64,000 bases of DNA from Zanthoxylum bungeanum. Lineage: Eukaryota; Streptophyta; Magnoliopsida; Sapindales; Rutaceae. This document shows positions 11,151 through 21,370 of this stretch, piece after piece. Every line of letters begins with the position of its first letter. Positions within the stretch are counted from its first letter, which is position 1. The notes under the pieces are model-generated. The model was not told the origin of the DNA. It saw nothing but the letters and a program-made list of their open reading frames with translations, and ran no database searches. The stretch spans positions 1 to 64,000 of the forward strand of contig SKCR01001829.1 of NCBI GenBank assembly GCA_019454045.1, in the 5' to 3' direction. Both the position numbers and the translations under genes were made by a program.

Positions 11151-12658
11151 TTGTTTGTCATTATATATATTTGAGATTTATTTATATTCAAAATATAAAT
11201 GATGTTATTCACATCTAATGTGTTTATCTCAATATCATCTGTATATAATAAAACACTTTAGTGTTCTAGAATATAAAGGTTCCCCCGCAACGGGTCAAAC
11301 ACTGATATGGAGATAATGTATCTAGTCAAACTAGTTACATAATAACAGTTTCCTAATCCTGCTCATAGCAGATTCTGAACATCAATATATATTTATGTAT
11401 CACACTAAGTATTTAAAATCCAATTTTAATACTAGTAGTGAAAATAATGTTGACAAACATATTTGAAGTCAGAGCCTTGCTCGTCTTCAATTCCTTCATG
11501 TCTGCTTTGTCCAAACGGCAGTCACGCTTCCGCGATCCCATTTGCCACATTTAGGCAGACATTTTGGGATATGTCATTTATCTTCCCAGAAGATTATGAT
11601 GATTTTGCCTTTGCCAGTTTCAACACTCCAGAAGCCTTTGGCCAAGCCTTGGCCTTCTAGAATATCAAAGTAAGGTGCGCCTTGCGCTACTTGCCTAATT
11701 GCAAACTTTTGACTTTATCTCCTTGAGAATAGTCATTAACTCTCCAAGAGTTATTATTGCAATATTAGTACTTCTAAAATCTAAATATGTATTTATGAAG
11801 ATCCTTCAATTTCTTTATCATACTTTAAGGATCTAATCCTTAGTTCTGATTCAGAAATTAATGAGTCTACTGCGACAAGCTTAATGGATTAAGCACTTAA
11901 GTTATCATTACATAAATCTTCCAAAGATTATGCTCTAATATTTGCTTAACTCCGGGCTTAGGCATAATACGTTATTTTATCAAATAAAGTAACTTATTAT
12001 TTTCCAGGACCATCCTGAAATTTTATTCCCAATTTGAAAATTAAACCATTTAAATACATTTTCCCTAGGATTATGTTTTAAATGTCAATCTTTCAATTTT
12101 TATCTTGATTTTAATAGTCCAACTATTTAATCAACGATTTAGGTACTATTTATTATAATGATTACAATAGTCCAACTATTTAATCAACTATAATTTAATA
12201 GAATAAAATCAATTATATTGATTACTATAATCCAATTATAAAATCAACTATAAATGAATAGTTTGAATATATAGTCTAATTATTTATTAAAACAACAATT
12301 TAAATATTAGTCCAACTAACATTTAATTTATTTGACGGATGATATTTGTCTGAGCGCGTATGGCAAGTAATTAAACGAATTTTGCAAATTCAATTCTTGC
12401 CTCCCACTATTTCTCGGCGAGCCTCTAACCCTCTGTCGAGTACTCGGGAAACCGTGTTTCCTAGTGGGCTAGGATCCCGTTAAATATCAGACAATCTTGA
12501 CTTTGGCCAACAAATTATATGATAATTAACTAGGTAGATCTCTAAGATCGATTGGATCCAATCCAATTCCTAGATCCGGTAGGGGACATCCAAGTCCGAA
12601 ACATATATCTTATATATGACAATACATCCAAAGTATTACCTTACCTTTTTCCTCTGAA

Positions 12659-12907
12659 TCAACTAAGCCTTGGCTTTGGCACAACAAACTTAGTGATCCC
12701 AGTCAAGCGCGACCCATTGACCATGGAAAGCTTCGTAATCAATTTCGATGGACAAGAAGTGGTCTTGACTTTGGCCAAAAAACCACAACTTGGACAAGAC
12801 ACCAATATGGAACAAAGCCTTCGTGATTCAAACACATCATCGACGGACAAAGGCCTTAACTTTGGCCAACAAGCCAATGCCAGTCTCGGATCTTGAGTGA
12901 GAATCAC
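12659..12907 (-). other. Short element-sense open frame, also present in Cop1-h
   Basis: An 82-codon frame starting MILTQDPRLA and ending FVVPKPRLS. A related 81-codon frame lies at the same place in Cop1-h (57836-58081). The two ends and a central SCPSCG..LAKVKTTSCP segment match, but the part between residues 11 and 29 differs by compensating indels at the DNA level. It may be chance openness in a conserved leader rather than a protein. No known domain is recognised apart from a CPSC pair. Confidence 0.3.
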
Positions 12908-13659
12908 TCAATGGAAGGAAAAATGCTTAATATGATTTGAGGGTTTTTCGCGTGCAATTGGCAACCAATTTATTATCTTTGTTAAGGTCTCATCATCATA
13001 CACCCTTAAACCTGCATGTTAAACACATAATAAAGCGCATATGAAAAATAATAATTATATGCGGATGGATACTTTACACATTGATCCTAGATCAAATCTC
13101 TCTATTTCTCTCTCCCGCTAGCACATTTATTTACTTATACCCATTACACTACACTTCTAAAGAAACCTCATTTACATTGAGGGGAATAGGTGAGAAGAGA
13201 ATACAAAGAAATGAGGAGGTAATAAGGCTGGACACGCAGGTCCAATTTAAAAAATCAAATTTATTACAACAATTTCTAAAATTGTCCCACCCATCTAATA
13301 TCCATCCGATATACACTATTCATGCATCGCAACCATGTATTCACACAAGCATGTTATCAATCAATCTAATCAAATTAATTAATCTGATAATTAGTGATCA
13401 TCCAATTTTCAAACAACGATTTGATTTTTCTCGAGTCAAACTCGTTTTTGCGAATAAGTACTCAAAGTACATATTCTCGAAATAAATTAAACTACATAAT
13501 TAAATCCAATTTAATATGTATTTAATCCTAATTCATTATTTAATTCCAAATTAAATATTACACTTTATTAATAAACCTTTTACGACTTAAATTCCAAATT
13601 TAATCGTTACGGGTCTCAACGCCCGATTAATGTCCAACGTCAATTTAATTAAAGTCCAA

Positions 13660-13940
13660 TGGGCTTTTAATTAATTTCTTCAAGGCGTGGACTTTTGGTT
13701 AACTCGGGTCAAACCGAATAACCAAAATCCAATCCGGGAGTTACCTCATAAGCCTAGAAATCAATCTTGGCCCATTAGGCCTAATCAAACTTTAAAGGTC
13801 CATTAAGTCGCGTTTGGGCTTTATGGAAGCGGTTTTGGGCCCAATTGGATCCAACCAATTTTGCCTAAACCCAACTTTGTACAACAAAGCCCAATAAGCC
13901 CATTTACAACATTAAAAGCCCAAATCCAATTTTAAGGCCC
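13660..13940 (-). promoter_or_regulatory. Cluster of TGGGCY / RGCCCA motifs
   Basis: About nine copies of TGGGC(C/T) or its complement in 280 bp, for example near 13661, 13768, 13816, 13836 and 13888-13940. The same cluster is kept at 44620-44910 (Cop1-f) and 56800-57080 (Cop1-h). The core matches the plant site II type element bound by TCP factors. It lies inside the element about 0.5-0.8 kb beyond the primer site. Function is inferred. Confidence 0.45.
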
Positions 13941-14440
13941 AAATATAATTAAATCACAATAATCCAATTTCCAATTTAATTACACTAAAGTGTATTACAC
14001 AATTAATTACCAAATTAACATTTCTAAAAATATTATTAACATAACTAATCATTCTCATTTACATCATCACATGTCCAACACATTTTGATTAAAATCAAAC
14101 CCAATTTTACATGCTACATGTCTCGGCCAAGGAGGGGATTTTATATCCGATTTGGTTTCAATCCAATTAATCCCACAATCGACATTAAATCAACATCCCA
14201 ATTGATTCTAACTCATCCAATGAATTAAAATCAAAAAATTCCAAGACAAAATAGGGCTAAGGCATTCGGCCAACAACAAATTTGGGGGGAAAAATTGATC
14301 CAATCCAATTTTATGAAATTGATCCAATCAAACTTCAATTCAACATGTTTTAAGCATACTTATTCATCCAATTTCACAAAATCATGCTTAAATACAAATG
14401 ACCCAAATTTTAAGCCCTAAACATTTCATGCTCAAACCTT

Positions 14441-14453
14441 GCTCTAGATGCCA
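14441..14453 (-). promoter_or_regulatory. Primer-binding site of Cop1-b (degenerate)
   Basis: Reverse complement reads TGGCATCTAGAGC, close to TGGTATCAGAGC, the complement of the initiator-Met tRNA 3' end. It lies one base from the LTR edge. The intact version is at 40201-40212. Confidence 0.7.
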
Positions 14454-14454
14454 T

Positions 14455-16498
14455 TGTTGGTTTCTATTAAGGTCCCAAGATCAATTATAAGAATGAATCA
14501 TGTGTGAATAACAATCGAAGAAGTTGCGGAATACTTACATCGATCGGTTGAGCGACGCGGCAAGCAACGAAACTCCAAAAACTCCTCACTGGTTTGGCGT
14601 GAACTGCAGTTTGTGCTCACTGGTTTTGGCTTCATTTTGAGTCCTTCGTCAAGCTCCGAGCTTCGTCGAACGATTCCCGGCTCATGGATGGACTTCCCTA
14701 TCACCTTCGCATGTCTCGTAAGTGTGCTAGAACTTGAGATTTTGCCACAAAATCCCACTCCAAGCTTCCTTATCTCACGGCAAAAACAGAACCAGTGAGG
14801 TATTTTGTGCCCCTTGGGCGTGAGGAGAAAAATGAGAATGGAGAGAGAGAGTTGTTTTTGGTTTGAGAAATTTGTGTATCTTATACACATGTGAAATTCA
14901 CATGCATTTCACTTGAGTTTGGCTTTCAAAAAGAAAACCATTAAAGCCATAAATGGCACCATCCACACACATTACTTCCATCAATCTTGAATAGTGACTT
15001 GCGTCAATCACTCAAAGTGAAAGACATCCATCACTTGGTTGACGAATGATGTGACGCTAGATGCGACTAGCGATTTGACGCTTGATTTGACATGCCGCAC
15101 TCGAATTCGAAATGTGAATGCGCTCGCAAATAATCTCGGGCTCGGGTTCGCTAATTCCAAATTAACGAATTTTCCGTTGCGTCGTAATTAAATGATTATG
15201 CCTAGCGAAATCACTATTCACATCGCTAACGAATTAATTCTAAATTAATTCGTTCGCCTGAATTAAAATCTAATTTTAATTCTGCGTCGAAATCCAATTT
15301 CGTTTAATATATCAAATATATTAATTTCTCGTTTAATTCCTAATTAATCGTTATCTCTCTTTAATGATATTTTATCCCAGATAAAATATCTCTGTAATTA
15401 ATCCAATATTAATTTTCTCTCTCTTCTAATTAATCCCAGATTAATTTAGAGTGTGAGTTATACGTCATCGGTGAATCTTTGGGAAGCGGCCCATGAGATC
15501 CCCGAATATGTTGGCAGTAAATTCGGTTGTCAGACTATCCGAACACGTAAGTACCAAGTACTACATTTGTACCGATTTACAAGACAAGGTTGGCCTCTAG
15601 CAAAGCGCCATGCCTACCCAATTCTCCGGAAATATCCTTACAGGAATAAAAGATCTATATCAGGTGTAGTATACGTAGTATTGCGTATTTCTGTCCAATA
15701 TCGAATGATCACGTGCTAGGCATGGGGCTGGAATTGTGTCTGCCCCATACAAAGCACATGTCAGATGTCTGGTGACTAGTCTCTATAATCGGATAAACCT
15801 GACCTTGCATTTTATCCCGATAGCTGCAGCATTTAAGAGAACCAGTCCCGTATCCTATGTGACCATCATCTCCATATGACTAGAGTGACACTTCCGTCTT
15901 GACATCACACCCAACACACTACGATTCTCAATATACCCAGCATTGGCGTACACAGAACCTGTTAAAGCCCTGGACGACCGCAACCAAAGTATATTGATTG
16001 TCGCAAGTATTAGCGGTGCAAGTCTCAGGTTAAGACCAAATTCACATACCCTGCTTTCGGACTTCCATAGACACATAGTCATACTACCAATGGAATTCCA
16101 AAGGGGTCTATCCAGAGCGAAGCTGTTTCCCGTACCATAAGTAAAACACAACCTCCTATTACACTTGTATGAGTATCCTATACCCAAATATATGAGAACT
16201 GTGCCGTTGTGCCCTCACAACGCGCACAAGTGCAATACTAGTCTTTTGCGCATTTATCGATGTCCAATCTCGACAATGTTCTGATTAGGGATATTTAATG
16301 ATTTATCCTACGTGGACTGATATTGTCTCATATCATTCTCCGTCCAGGAACAAATCATAGGGACCTCCTATCATTTATACATCTACGTGATCTAATCACA
16401 AATGATAAGAGTGCAATCTCATTTGTCACATAGTTAATTTGTACAACAACACCATGATCTGTACAAATAGTGACGCTATGGGTCATAATTGTCCAACA
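14455..16498 (-). mobile_element. Cop1-b 5' LTR
   Basis: Same termini and length as 6709-8752, with the primer site on its left. It contains the palindrome array (about 15145-15450) and splice-donor-like motif in reverse. Followed by the right target duplication GCCGG at 16499-16503. Confidence 0.9.
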
Positions 16499-16670
16499 GC
16501 CGGGTATGGCAATCTGGGGGCGAGGCCCACGTCATTATCAGTATCAGTCTTTCCGAGTATGGCCATCTGGGGGCGAGGCCCACGTCATTATCAGTAGCTT
16601 GGGGACGAGTCCCGGGGTTGAGGCCCATTTCAGTATCAGTCTGGGGGCGAGGCCCACAGTCAGCTCAGTT
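16499..16670 (+). repeat. 52-53 bp tandem repeats, right part
   Basis: Continuation of the repeats at 6535-6708: cores GTATGGCAATCTGGGGG (16504) and GTATGGCCATCTGGGGG (about 16557), then units that shorten and drift (TTGGGGACGAG, CTGGGGGCGAGGCCCAC). Belongs to LL1, not to Cop1-b. Confidence 0.85.
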
Positions 16671-17560
16671 TGGGACTAAAGCCCACATTCAGTACAATTC
16701 AGGAACAAATCCCACAGTCAGCTTAGATCGGGGATAAAGCCAACATTCAGTACAGTTCAGGAACAAAGCCCACAATCACCTCAGATCGGGGATAAATCCC
16801 ACATTCAGTACAGTTCGGGGATAAAGCCTACATTCAACACAATTAGGAACAAAGCCCACATTCAGTACAGTTCGGGAACAAAGCCTATGGGAATAAATCC
16901 CACTTTCAAAGTAGTTCCGGAACAAAGCCCAGGGGAATAAAGCTCTATCTTGACACAGTTCGGGAATACAGCCCATGGGAATAAAGCTCTATGTTGACAC
17001 AGTTCGGGAATAAGGCCCAGGGGAATAAAGCTCTATCTTAACATAGTTCAGGAACAAGGCATAAGATAATAAAGCTCTATCTTAACACAGTTCGGGAATA
17101 AGGCCCAGGGGAATAAAGCTCTATCTTAACACAGTTCGGGAATAAGGCCCAAGAGAATAAAGCTCTATCTTAATACAGTTCGGGAACAAGGCCCAAGAGA
17201 ATAAAGCTCTATTTTAACACAGTTCGGGAATACAACACAAGGGAATAAAGCTCTATCTTAACACAGTTCGGGAATAAAGCCTAGGGGAATAAAGCCCACT
17301 TTCAAAGCAATTCGGGAACAAGGCCCAATGGAATAAAGCTCTATCTTAACATAGCTCGGGAACAAAGCCTAGGGGAATAAAGCCCACTTTCAAAGCAGTT
17401 CGGGAACAAGGTCCAGGGGAATAAAGCCCACTTTCAAAGTACTTCAGAAACAAAGCCTAGAGGAATAAAGCCCACTTTTGAAACAGCTCGGGAATAAAGC
17501 TCAAGGGAATAAAGCTCTCTCTCAACGTAATTCGGGAACAAAGCCCAAAGGTCAAAGTAT
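16671..17560 (+). repeat. 44 bp minisatellite in LL1 3' untranslated part
   Basis: About twenty units of roughly 44 bp built from CAGTTCGGGAATAAGGCCCA and GGGAATAAAGCTCTATCTTA. Spacing of the AAGGCCCA core is 44 bp where it can be read directly (17101 and 17145). Units near the start are shorter, and those near 17290-17500 swap CTCTATCTT for CCCACTTTC. The tract grades from the 52-bp repeats, suggesting one evolving array. No frame runs through it. Confidence 0.85.
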
Positions 17561-17668
17561 CTCAGCACAACAGGCATGTCAAGTGGCAGATGGCGAGCCA
17601 GGTAAGTGAAAATGCATTGCACAACATTGATAGGATTGTCACTGGTACACATTACACAAGTCCCATCA
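17561..17668 (+). other. LL1 unique segment between minisatellite and PPT
   Basis: Short non-repetitive stretch. No gene recognised. It ends at the PPT. Confidence 0.5.
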
Positions 17669-17681
17669 AAGTGGGGGTGAC
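17669..17681 (+). promoter_or_regulatory. Polypurine tract of LL1
   Basis: AAAGTGGGGGTGA then C, directly before the TGTAGG start of the 3' LTR. This fixes the plus orientation of LL1. Confidence 0.75.
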
Positions 17682-18249
17682 TGTAGGCACTGCACTTTTT
17701 GCATATAAGTCCCTATGATGAGTCTCATTTGGAGACACTACCTTTTATGTCACGGAAGTCGCGGGAAACGGACGTCGAACGGGGAAATTCAGAACAAGTA
17801 TGTCATCAGATTCATTTCACAAGTTCACTGTCTTCGTTCGTGCTGCGTTCGTTGTTCGTTCGAACGTCAAGCAGATTACGGGCGTTCGTTTGTTGTAGCG
17901 TTCGAAAAGGCGTTCGAACGGTGTCGGTATTTCTGGTTTTGCGGCTAGCCTTACAATCAAGCCCAATTAGCCCACCAAAGCCTATATAAACATCCAAATA
18001 AATAAAACACATATTTAACACATGGTGAAATTAAATAAAATCTAAAAATCACATACCAAATTAAAATAAATATCAAATAAAATCATGTTAAAATCAATCA
18101 ACAAATATTATATGCCTAAACAAAACAAATTAAATATATCATATTCCTAATCTAGCCAAGACATGTCCCTCAATCAAATATTAGACTTTCCTTGTGGGAC
18201 ACCAATTGATTCCTTCATTTTCAAACAAGGAGATACCCTTGCTCTTTGC

Positions 18250-18257
18250 CTATAAAA
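18250..18257 (+). promoter_or_regulatory. Putative LL1 LTR TATA box
   Basis: CCTATAAAAG about 570 bp into the LTR. The 5' copy has the same box at about 5632-5641 followed by the same AAACCCAAAACCAAGACAC text. Position and conservation suit an LTR promoter; start site not determined. Confidence 0.5.
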
Positions 18258-19023
18258 GAAACCCAAAACCAAGACACTTCCCCCCTAGCACATTGATACA
18301 AACCACAAAAATTATGTAAGGCATTGACACTCCTAGTTCATTCACACAAGAAACACCGAAGCTCATTGACACAACTCTCCCTCACTCTCAATAACCGAAA
18401 ATCACAAACCAAATAACCCCCATTGCCTTAACCAAAACACATCCCGAATAGCCCCCTTTACCATACCAAAACAGTCCCCAAATACACCAAGAACAGTAGC
18501 ATAAATACAGTAAACATAGTGACAATAAAACGTCACCGAAAGAACAGCAAAATACAGTAAAAATAGCAGCAAAATAGGGAGACGACGACTCAAAACAGTG
18601 AGAAAACGAACGAGAGCAGTGAACCAGTGAACCGGAGGAGTTGTGGAGTGTTAGCCCTTCCGACGATCGTGTACAATACATCTGAGAGGTGATTAAAAAG
18701 GTTAGACCTGATGGCACTTTTTCTATTTATTGTCATTCGTTTTTGTTTAATTGTTTTATTCGCATGAGAGTCTTTTGTGGATGCATGTTGTGGCTTTGAA
18801 TAAAATGGAAAATGTGTCACCTCTTGTGGTATATAGGATGGAAACCCGGACATAAATTTCATAGCCGATTCCGAATGGACGGTAGTATGATCTGTACTCA
18901 GGATACAACTCCAAGTACCACTTGAGTAAACGGCGCATATTTCATTTTATGTTGTTATGATTTGTTTACTATTCGCTACTTGATTTCTGCATGTTATTGG
19001 TTTATGTAATGATGAGATAAATC

Positions 19024-19455
19024 GCATGGGCTTAGTAAGTGCGATTAAAGGTCCTCTATTTTGAGAGGTTAAAATCCTTTACCACGATGTTTTGCCGCGC
19101 CGGATGATGTATATTCGGTTGAATGTGAGATATGTTCAATCGGGTATACGAAGTTTGATATTGTTGTCTTTATTTCTTATATGCATCGTGTTATTAGCAT
19201 ATGGGCTTAGTAAGTGCGATTAAAGGTCCTCTAGTTTGAGAGGTTAAAATCCTTTACCACGATGTTTTGCCGCGCCGGATAATGTCTATTCGATTGGATG
19301 TGAAATATGTTCAATTGGATACATGAAGTCTGATATCATTGTCTTAACTTTTTTATATAAGTATTGTGTTGTTTGCGCATGGGCTTAGTTAGTGTGATTA
19401 AAGGTCATCTATTTTGAGAGGTTAAAATACTTTACCACGATGCTTTGTTGCGCCT
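19024..19455 (+). repeat. Three tandem 175-178 bp units within the LL1 LTR
   Basis: Each unit begins GCAT(A)TGGGCTTAGT and carries ATTAAAGGTCCTCTA..TTTGAGAGGTTAAAAT and CCACGATGTTTTGCCGCGCC. Starts are near 19025, 19200 and 19377. The third unit is cut short after the GCGCC block. The triplication is absent from the LTR tail at 4061-4854. Confidence 0.85.
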
Positions 19456-19554
19456 TTTAGCCCATCATTATTTATTAGGTGCCATCTATTCATCCGTTCA
19501 TGTATGTGTCATGTTGTTTACTATATTTCGGAGGTCACTACTGTGACCCCATTT

Positions 19555-19815
19555 TAACGCGTTTCAGAACGCCGCACGAACGCATGTTTTCTGTCTCAGC
19601 TCGTTCGAACGCGTTTACGAACGTAACTTGAACGCACATGCATTTTTCCTTATCATGCATCAGGTCTCATTTCCATTCGAACGTGTTTTCGAACACCATA
19701 CGAACGTGAGCATTCTGTTTCATTTCCGTTCAAACGTGTTTACGAACGCTACTCGAACGCGAACCTTCTGTTTACCGTTCGAACGCGGATACGAACGCCG
19801 CATGAACGCACACGG
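19555..19815 (+). repeat. Cluster of GTTCGAAC-type palindromes
   Basis: Repeated CGTTCGAACG cores and variants (TTACGAACG, TTTTCGAACAC) about every 20-35 bp; a second cluster is at 17815-17925 and its partner in the 5' LTR at 5215-5300. The perfect form is a 10-bp palindrome. It could be a protein-binding array; no direct evidence. Confidence 0.6.
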
Positions 19816-20524
19816 TAAATAGGTCATCTTCCATCACATCTCAAGCATGGTTACTCATTTTGTCATTTCCCTTTTTGATTACTCATGTTCTCGCACTTTG
19901 TCATTCATTGTGTTCACAAGGTTACATGTTCGTTTCCATGATGCATGTTTGAACGGTAGTTACCTAATTATGCTTCCGCATTCATCCTTTCAACATGTTC
20001 ATGAAGTTATATGATTGCCGTTATTCCAATTTGCTTTCTTACGTGATTATATAATTATTATCTGCTGGCATGCCCATTATCGAATGTGATGTGCTTATGA
20101 CATTGTATGCTAGCTGTATTTATCTTTATGCATGCAAATTGAGACATAGATTATATGCAAATAGGTTGTATGCAAATAGGTTGTATGCAAATATGAAAAT
20201 GTCTTAGATGTGAACCTAGATGAACTTTTGATGTATGCATGCGAACTTAAGAGTAAATTATCCTTGGAAATAAATGTTGCTTAGGCTTGGTTGAATTATT
20301 GCACAAATCATTTTATTACAAGTGGCATAAGTAAGGGACCATTCCGAACCCAACGGTTTGAGGTCTTCCCTTGCGAGGGGTGAGTGTGGCCTTAAACTAT
20401 TTTCCCGGTTCACACCAGATGGCGACTACATTATTCTCCGGTTTAGTCCCCCGCGTGCTACTCTGTACTCCCAACCGGGCCGGGAGCCCGGGACAGCATG
20501 CGTTGCCGATTTCTGTGTCCAACA

Positions 20525-21356
20525 ACTCTCCCAGAGCATGTACATTGATAAAGTGTTGAAGAGATTCAACATGGAACAGTCCAAGAGGGGACTGTTGCCA
20601 GTGTCACATGGCGTCACTCTATCTAAGGACATGTGCCCTAAAACGCAAGATGAGAGAGACAACATGAGTCGGATACCGTTCGCCTCGGCAGTCGGATCGA
20701 TCATGTATGCCATGATATGTATGCGATCTGATGTCTCCTATGTTTTGAGAATGTGTAGTCGCTATCAGGCCGATCCAGGTGATAGTCACTGGATGGCGGT
20801 TAAGAATATCCTAAAGTATCTTAGAAGAACTAAAGACGCTTTCTTAATCTATGGAGATGGAGAACTTGAGGTAACTGGGTATACTGATGCAATTTTCCAA
20901 ACCGATAAAGACGACTGCAAGTCGCAATCAGGGTACATATTTTGTTTGAATAACGGAGTAGTAAGCTGGAAATCTTCCAAGCAAGAGATTGTTGCCAATT
21001 CAACAACTGAAGCGAAGTATATTGCTGTAACTGAAGCAGCAAAAGAGGCAGTTTGGATCCGAAAATTCCTATTTGGATTTGGAGTTGTTCCGTTAGCAGC
21101 TGAGCCCGTTCCATTATATTGTGACAATAACAGGGCTATAACGCAGGCTAAGGAAACGCGGTCTCATCAACGATCCAATCATGTTCTTCGACGTTTCCAT
21201 CGGATTCGTGAAATCATACATCGTGGCGATGTGAAGATCGAGAAGGTCGCATCAGAGGACAACATTGTAGATCCGCTGACGAAAGCTATTCCTCAGAAAA
21301 AGTTTGAGCGACATGTACATAGTTCAGATATTAGATGCTTTAGTGACTGGCTATAG
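20525..21356 (+). pseudogene. Cop1-c pol C-terminal part: RT thumb and RNase H
   Basis: One open frame from LSQSMYIDKV to FSDWL and a TAG stop at 21354-21356, about 277 codons. The order of motifs is that of Copia RT and RNase H: RIPFASAVGSIMYAM, SDVSYVL, DSHWMAVKNILKYLR, GYTDAIFQTD, SQSGYIF, SWKSSKQEIVANSTTEAKY, LYCDNNRAI and DPLTKAI. RNase H would degrade the RNA strand in hybrids during reverse transcription in the particle. No stop or frameshift is seen. It is separated from its RT palm (4855-5064) by LL1, so no complete protein can be made. A codon chain upstream to 20358 belongs to LL1, not to pol. This copy resembles a formerly autonomous family member. Confidence 0.92.
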
Positions 21357-21359
21357 GCC

Positions 21360-21370
21360 AAGTGGGAGAT
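21360..21370 (+). promoter_or_regulatory. Polypurine tract of Cop1-c
   Basis: AAGTGGGAGAT shortly after the pol stop and directly before the 3' LTR, identical to the tract of Cop1-a and -h. Confidence 0.85.

Larger units (their letters stand above)
11151..14440 (-). other. Cop1-b long leader between primer site and pol
   Basis: About 3.3 kb of mostly AT-rich sequence. Parts recur in Cop1-d, -f and -h, so it is part of the element. The pol-proximal end (about 11460-11660) may hold a decayed gag end. 12040-12330 is a series of TAATAGTCCAACTATTTAAT-like units. Near 12460-12890 the string TTGGCCAAAGTCAAG recurs in reverse complement. 13660-13940 is dense in GCCCA/TGGGC motifs. No intact gag was found. 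Confidence 0.7.
6709..16498 (-). mobile_element. Cop1-b: complete non-autonomous Copia element
   Basis: A 9,790 bp element on the minus strand with two LTRs of equal length (2,044 bp each), a PPT beside the left LTR, a degenerate primer-binding site beside the right LTR, and a five-base target duplication. The interior (5.7 kb) consists of a decayed pol (8764 to about 11150) and a long leader (about 11150-14440). The LTRs look highly similar by eye, so insertion is fairly recent, yet the pol carries the same decay as other copies. It therefore moved as a defective element. It lies inside the tandem tract of LL1. Confidence 0.92.
5065..20524 (+). mobile_element. LL1: long-LTR retrotransposon, non-autonomous, with nested Cop1-b
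   Basis: A complete insertion bounded by a TATAGG start (mutated TGTAGG) and CCAACA end, flanked by ACTCT duplications. Without nested Cop1-b (9,790 bp plus target duplication) it is about 5.7 kb. The 3' LTR is about 2.84 kb but the 5' LTR matches only its first 1.04 kb, so the 5' side has lost sequence. The remaining interior is about 1.8 kb, mostly tandem repeats before the PPT, with no gag or pol recognised. Long LTRs plus variable tandem repeats in the 3' untranslated part are known from the Ty3/Gypsy Tat/Ogre group, so that assignment is plausible, but no protein domain confirms it. Confidence 0.8.
17682..20524 (+). mobile_element. LL1 3' LTR (2.84 kb)
   Basis: Starts TGTAGGCACT after the PPT and ends CCAACA before the ACTCT duplication. 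Its first kilobase matches 5065-6105 and its second part matches 4061-4854 and the reversed fragments at 23320-23545 and 26076-26512, which supports reading the whole as one LTR. It contains two GTTCGAACG-rich stretches (17815-17925 and 19555-19815) and a triplicated 175-178 bp unit (19024-19455). A TATA-like TATAAAAGAAACC lies at about 18250. The open frames inside do not resemble known proteins. Confidence 0.8.

Noticed and set aside
12552..12896. 114-codon plus-strand frame with a plausible-looking protein
   Set aside because: It is antisense to the Cop1-b leader, overlaps the element-sense frame, and is not seen as a matching antisense frame in Cop1-h.
13081..13485. 134-codon plus-strand frame
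   Set aside because: Antisense within the Cop1-b leader, AT-rich, and not kept open at the matching place in Cop1-f.
16499..17560. Repeat array considered as CRISPR
   Set aside because: Units are contiguous and diverged with no unique spacers, and the context is a plant retrotransposon.
17699..17989. 96-codon frame repeated at 5082-5276
   Set aside because: Both copies are the same part of the LL1 LTR; the frame is stopped early in the 5' copy and shows no domain.
20358..20524. Upstream extension of the Cop1-c pol frame from an ATG at 20358
   Set aside because: This part is the end of the LL1 LTR; the true pol sequence before 20525 is at 4855-5064.
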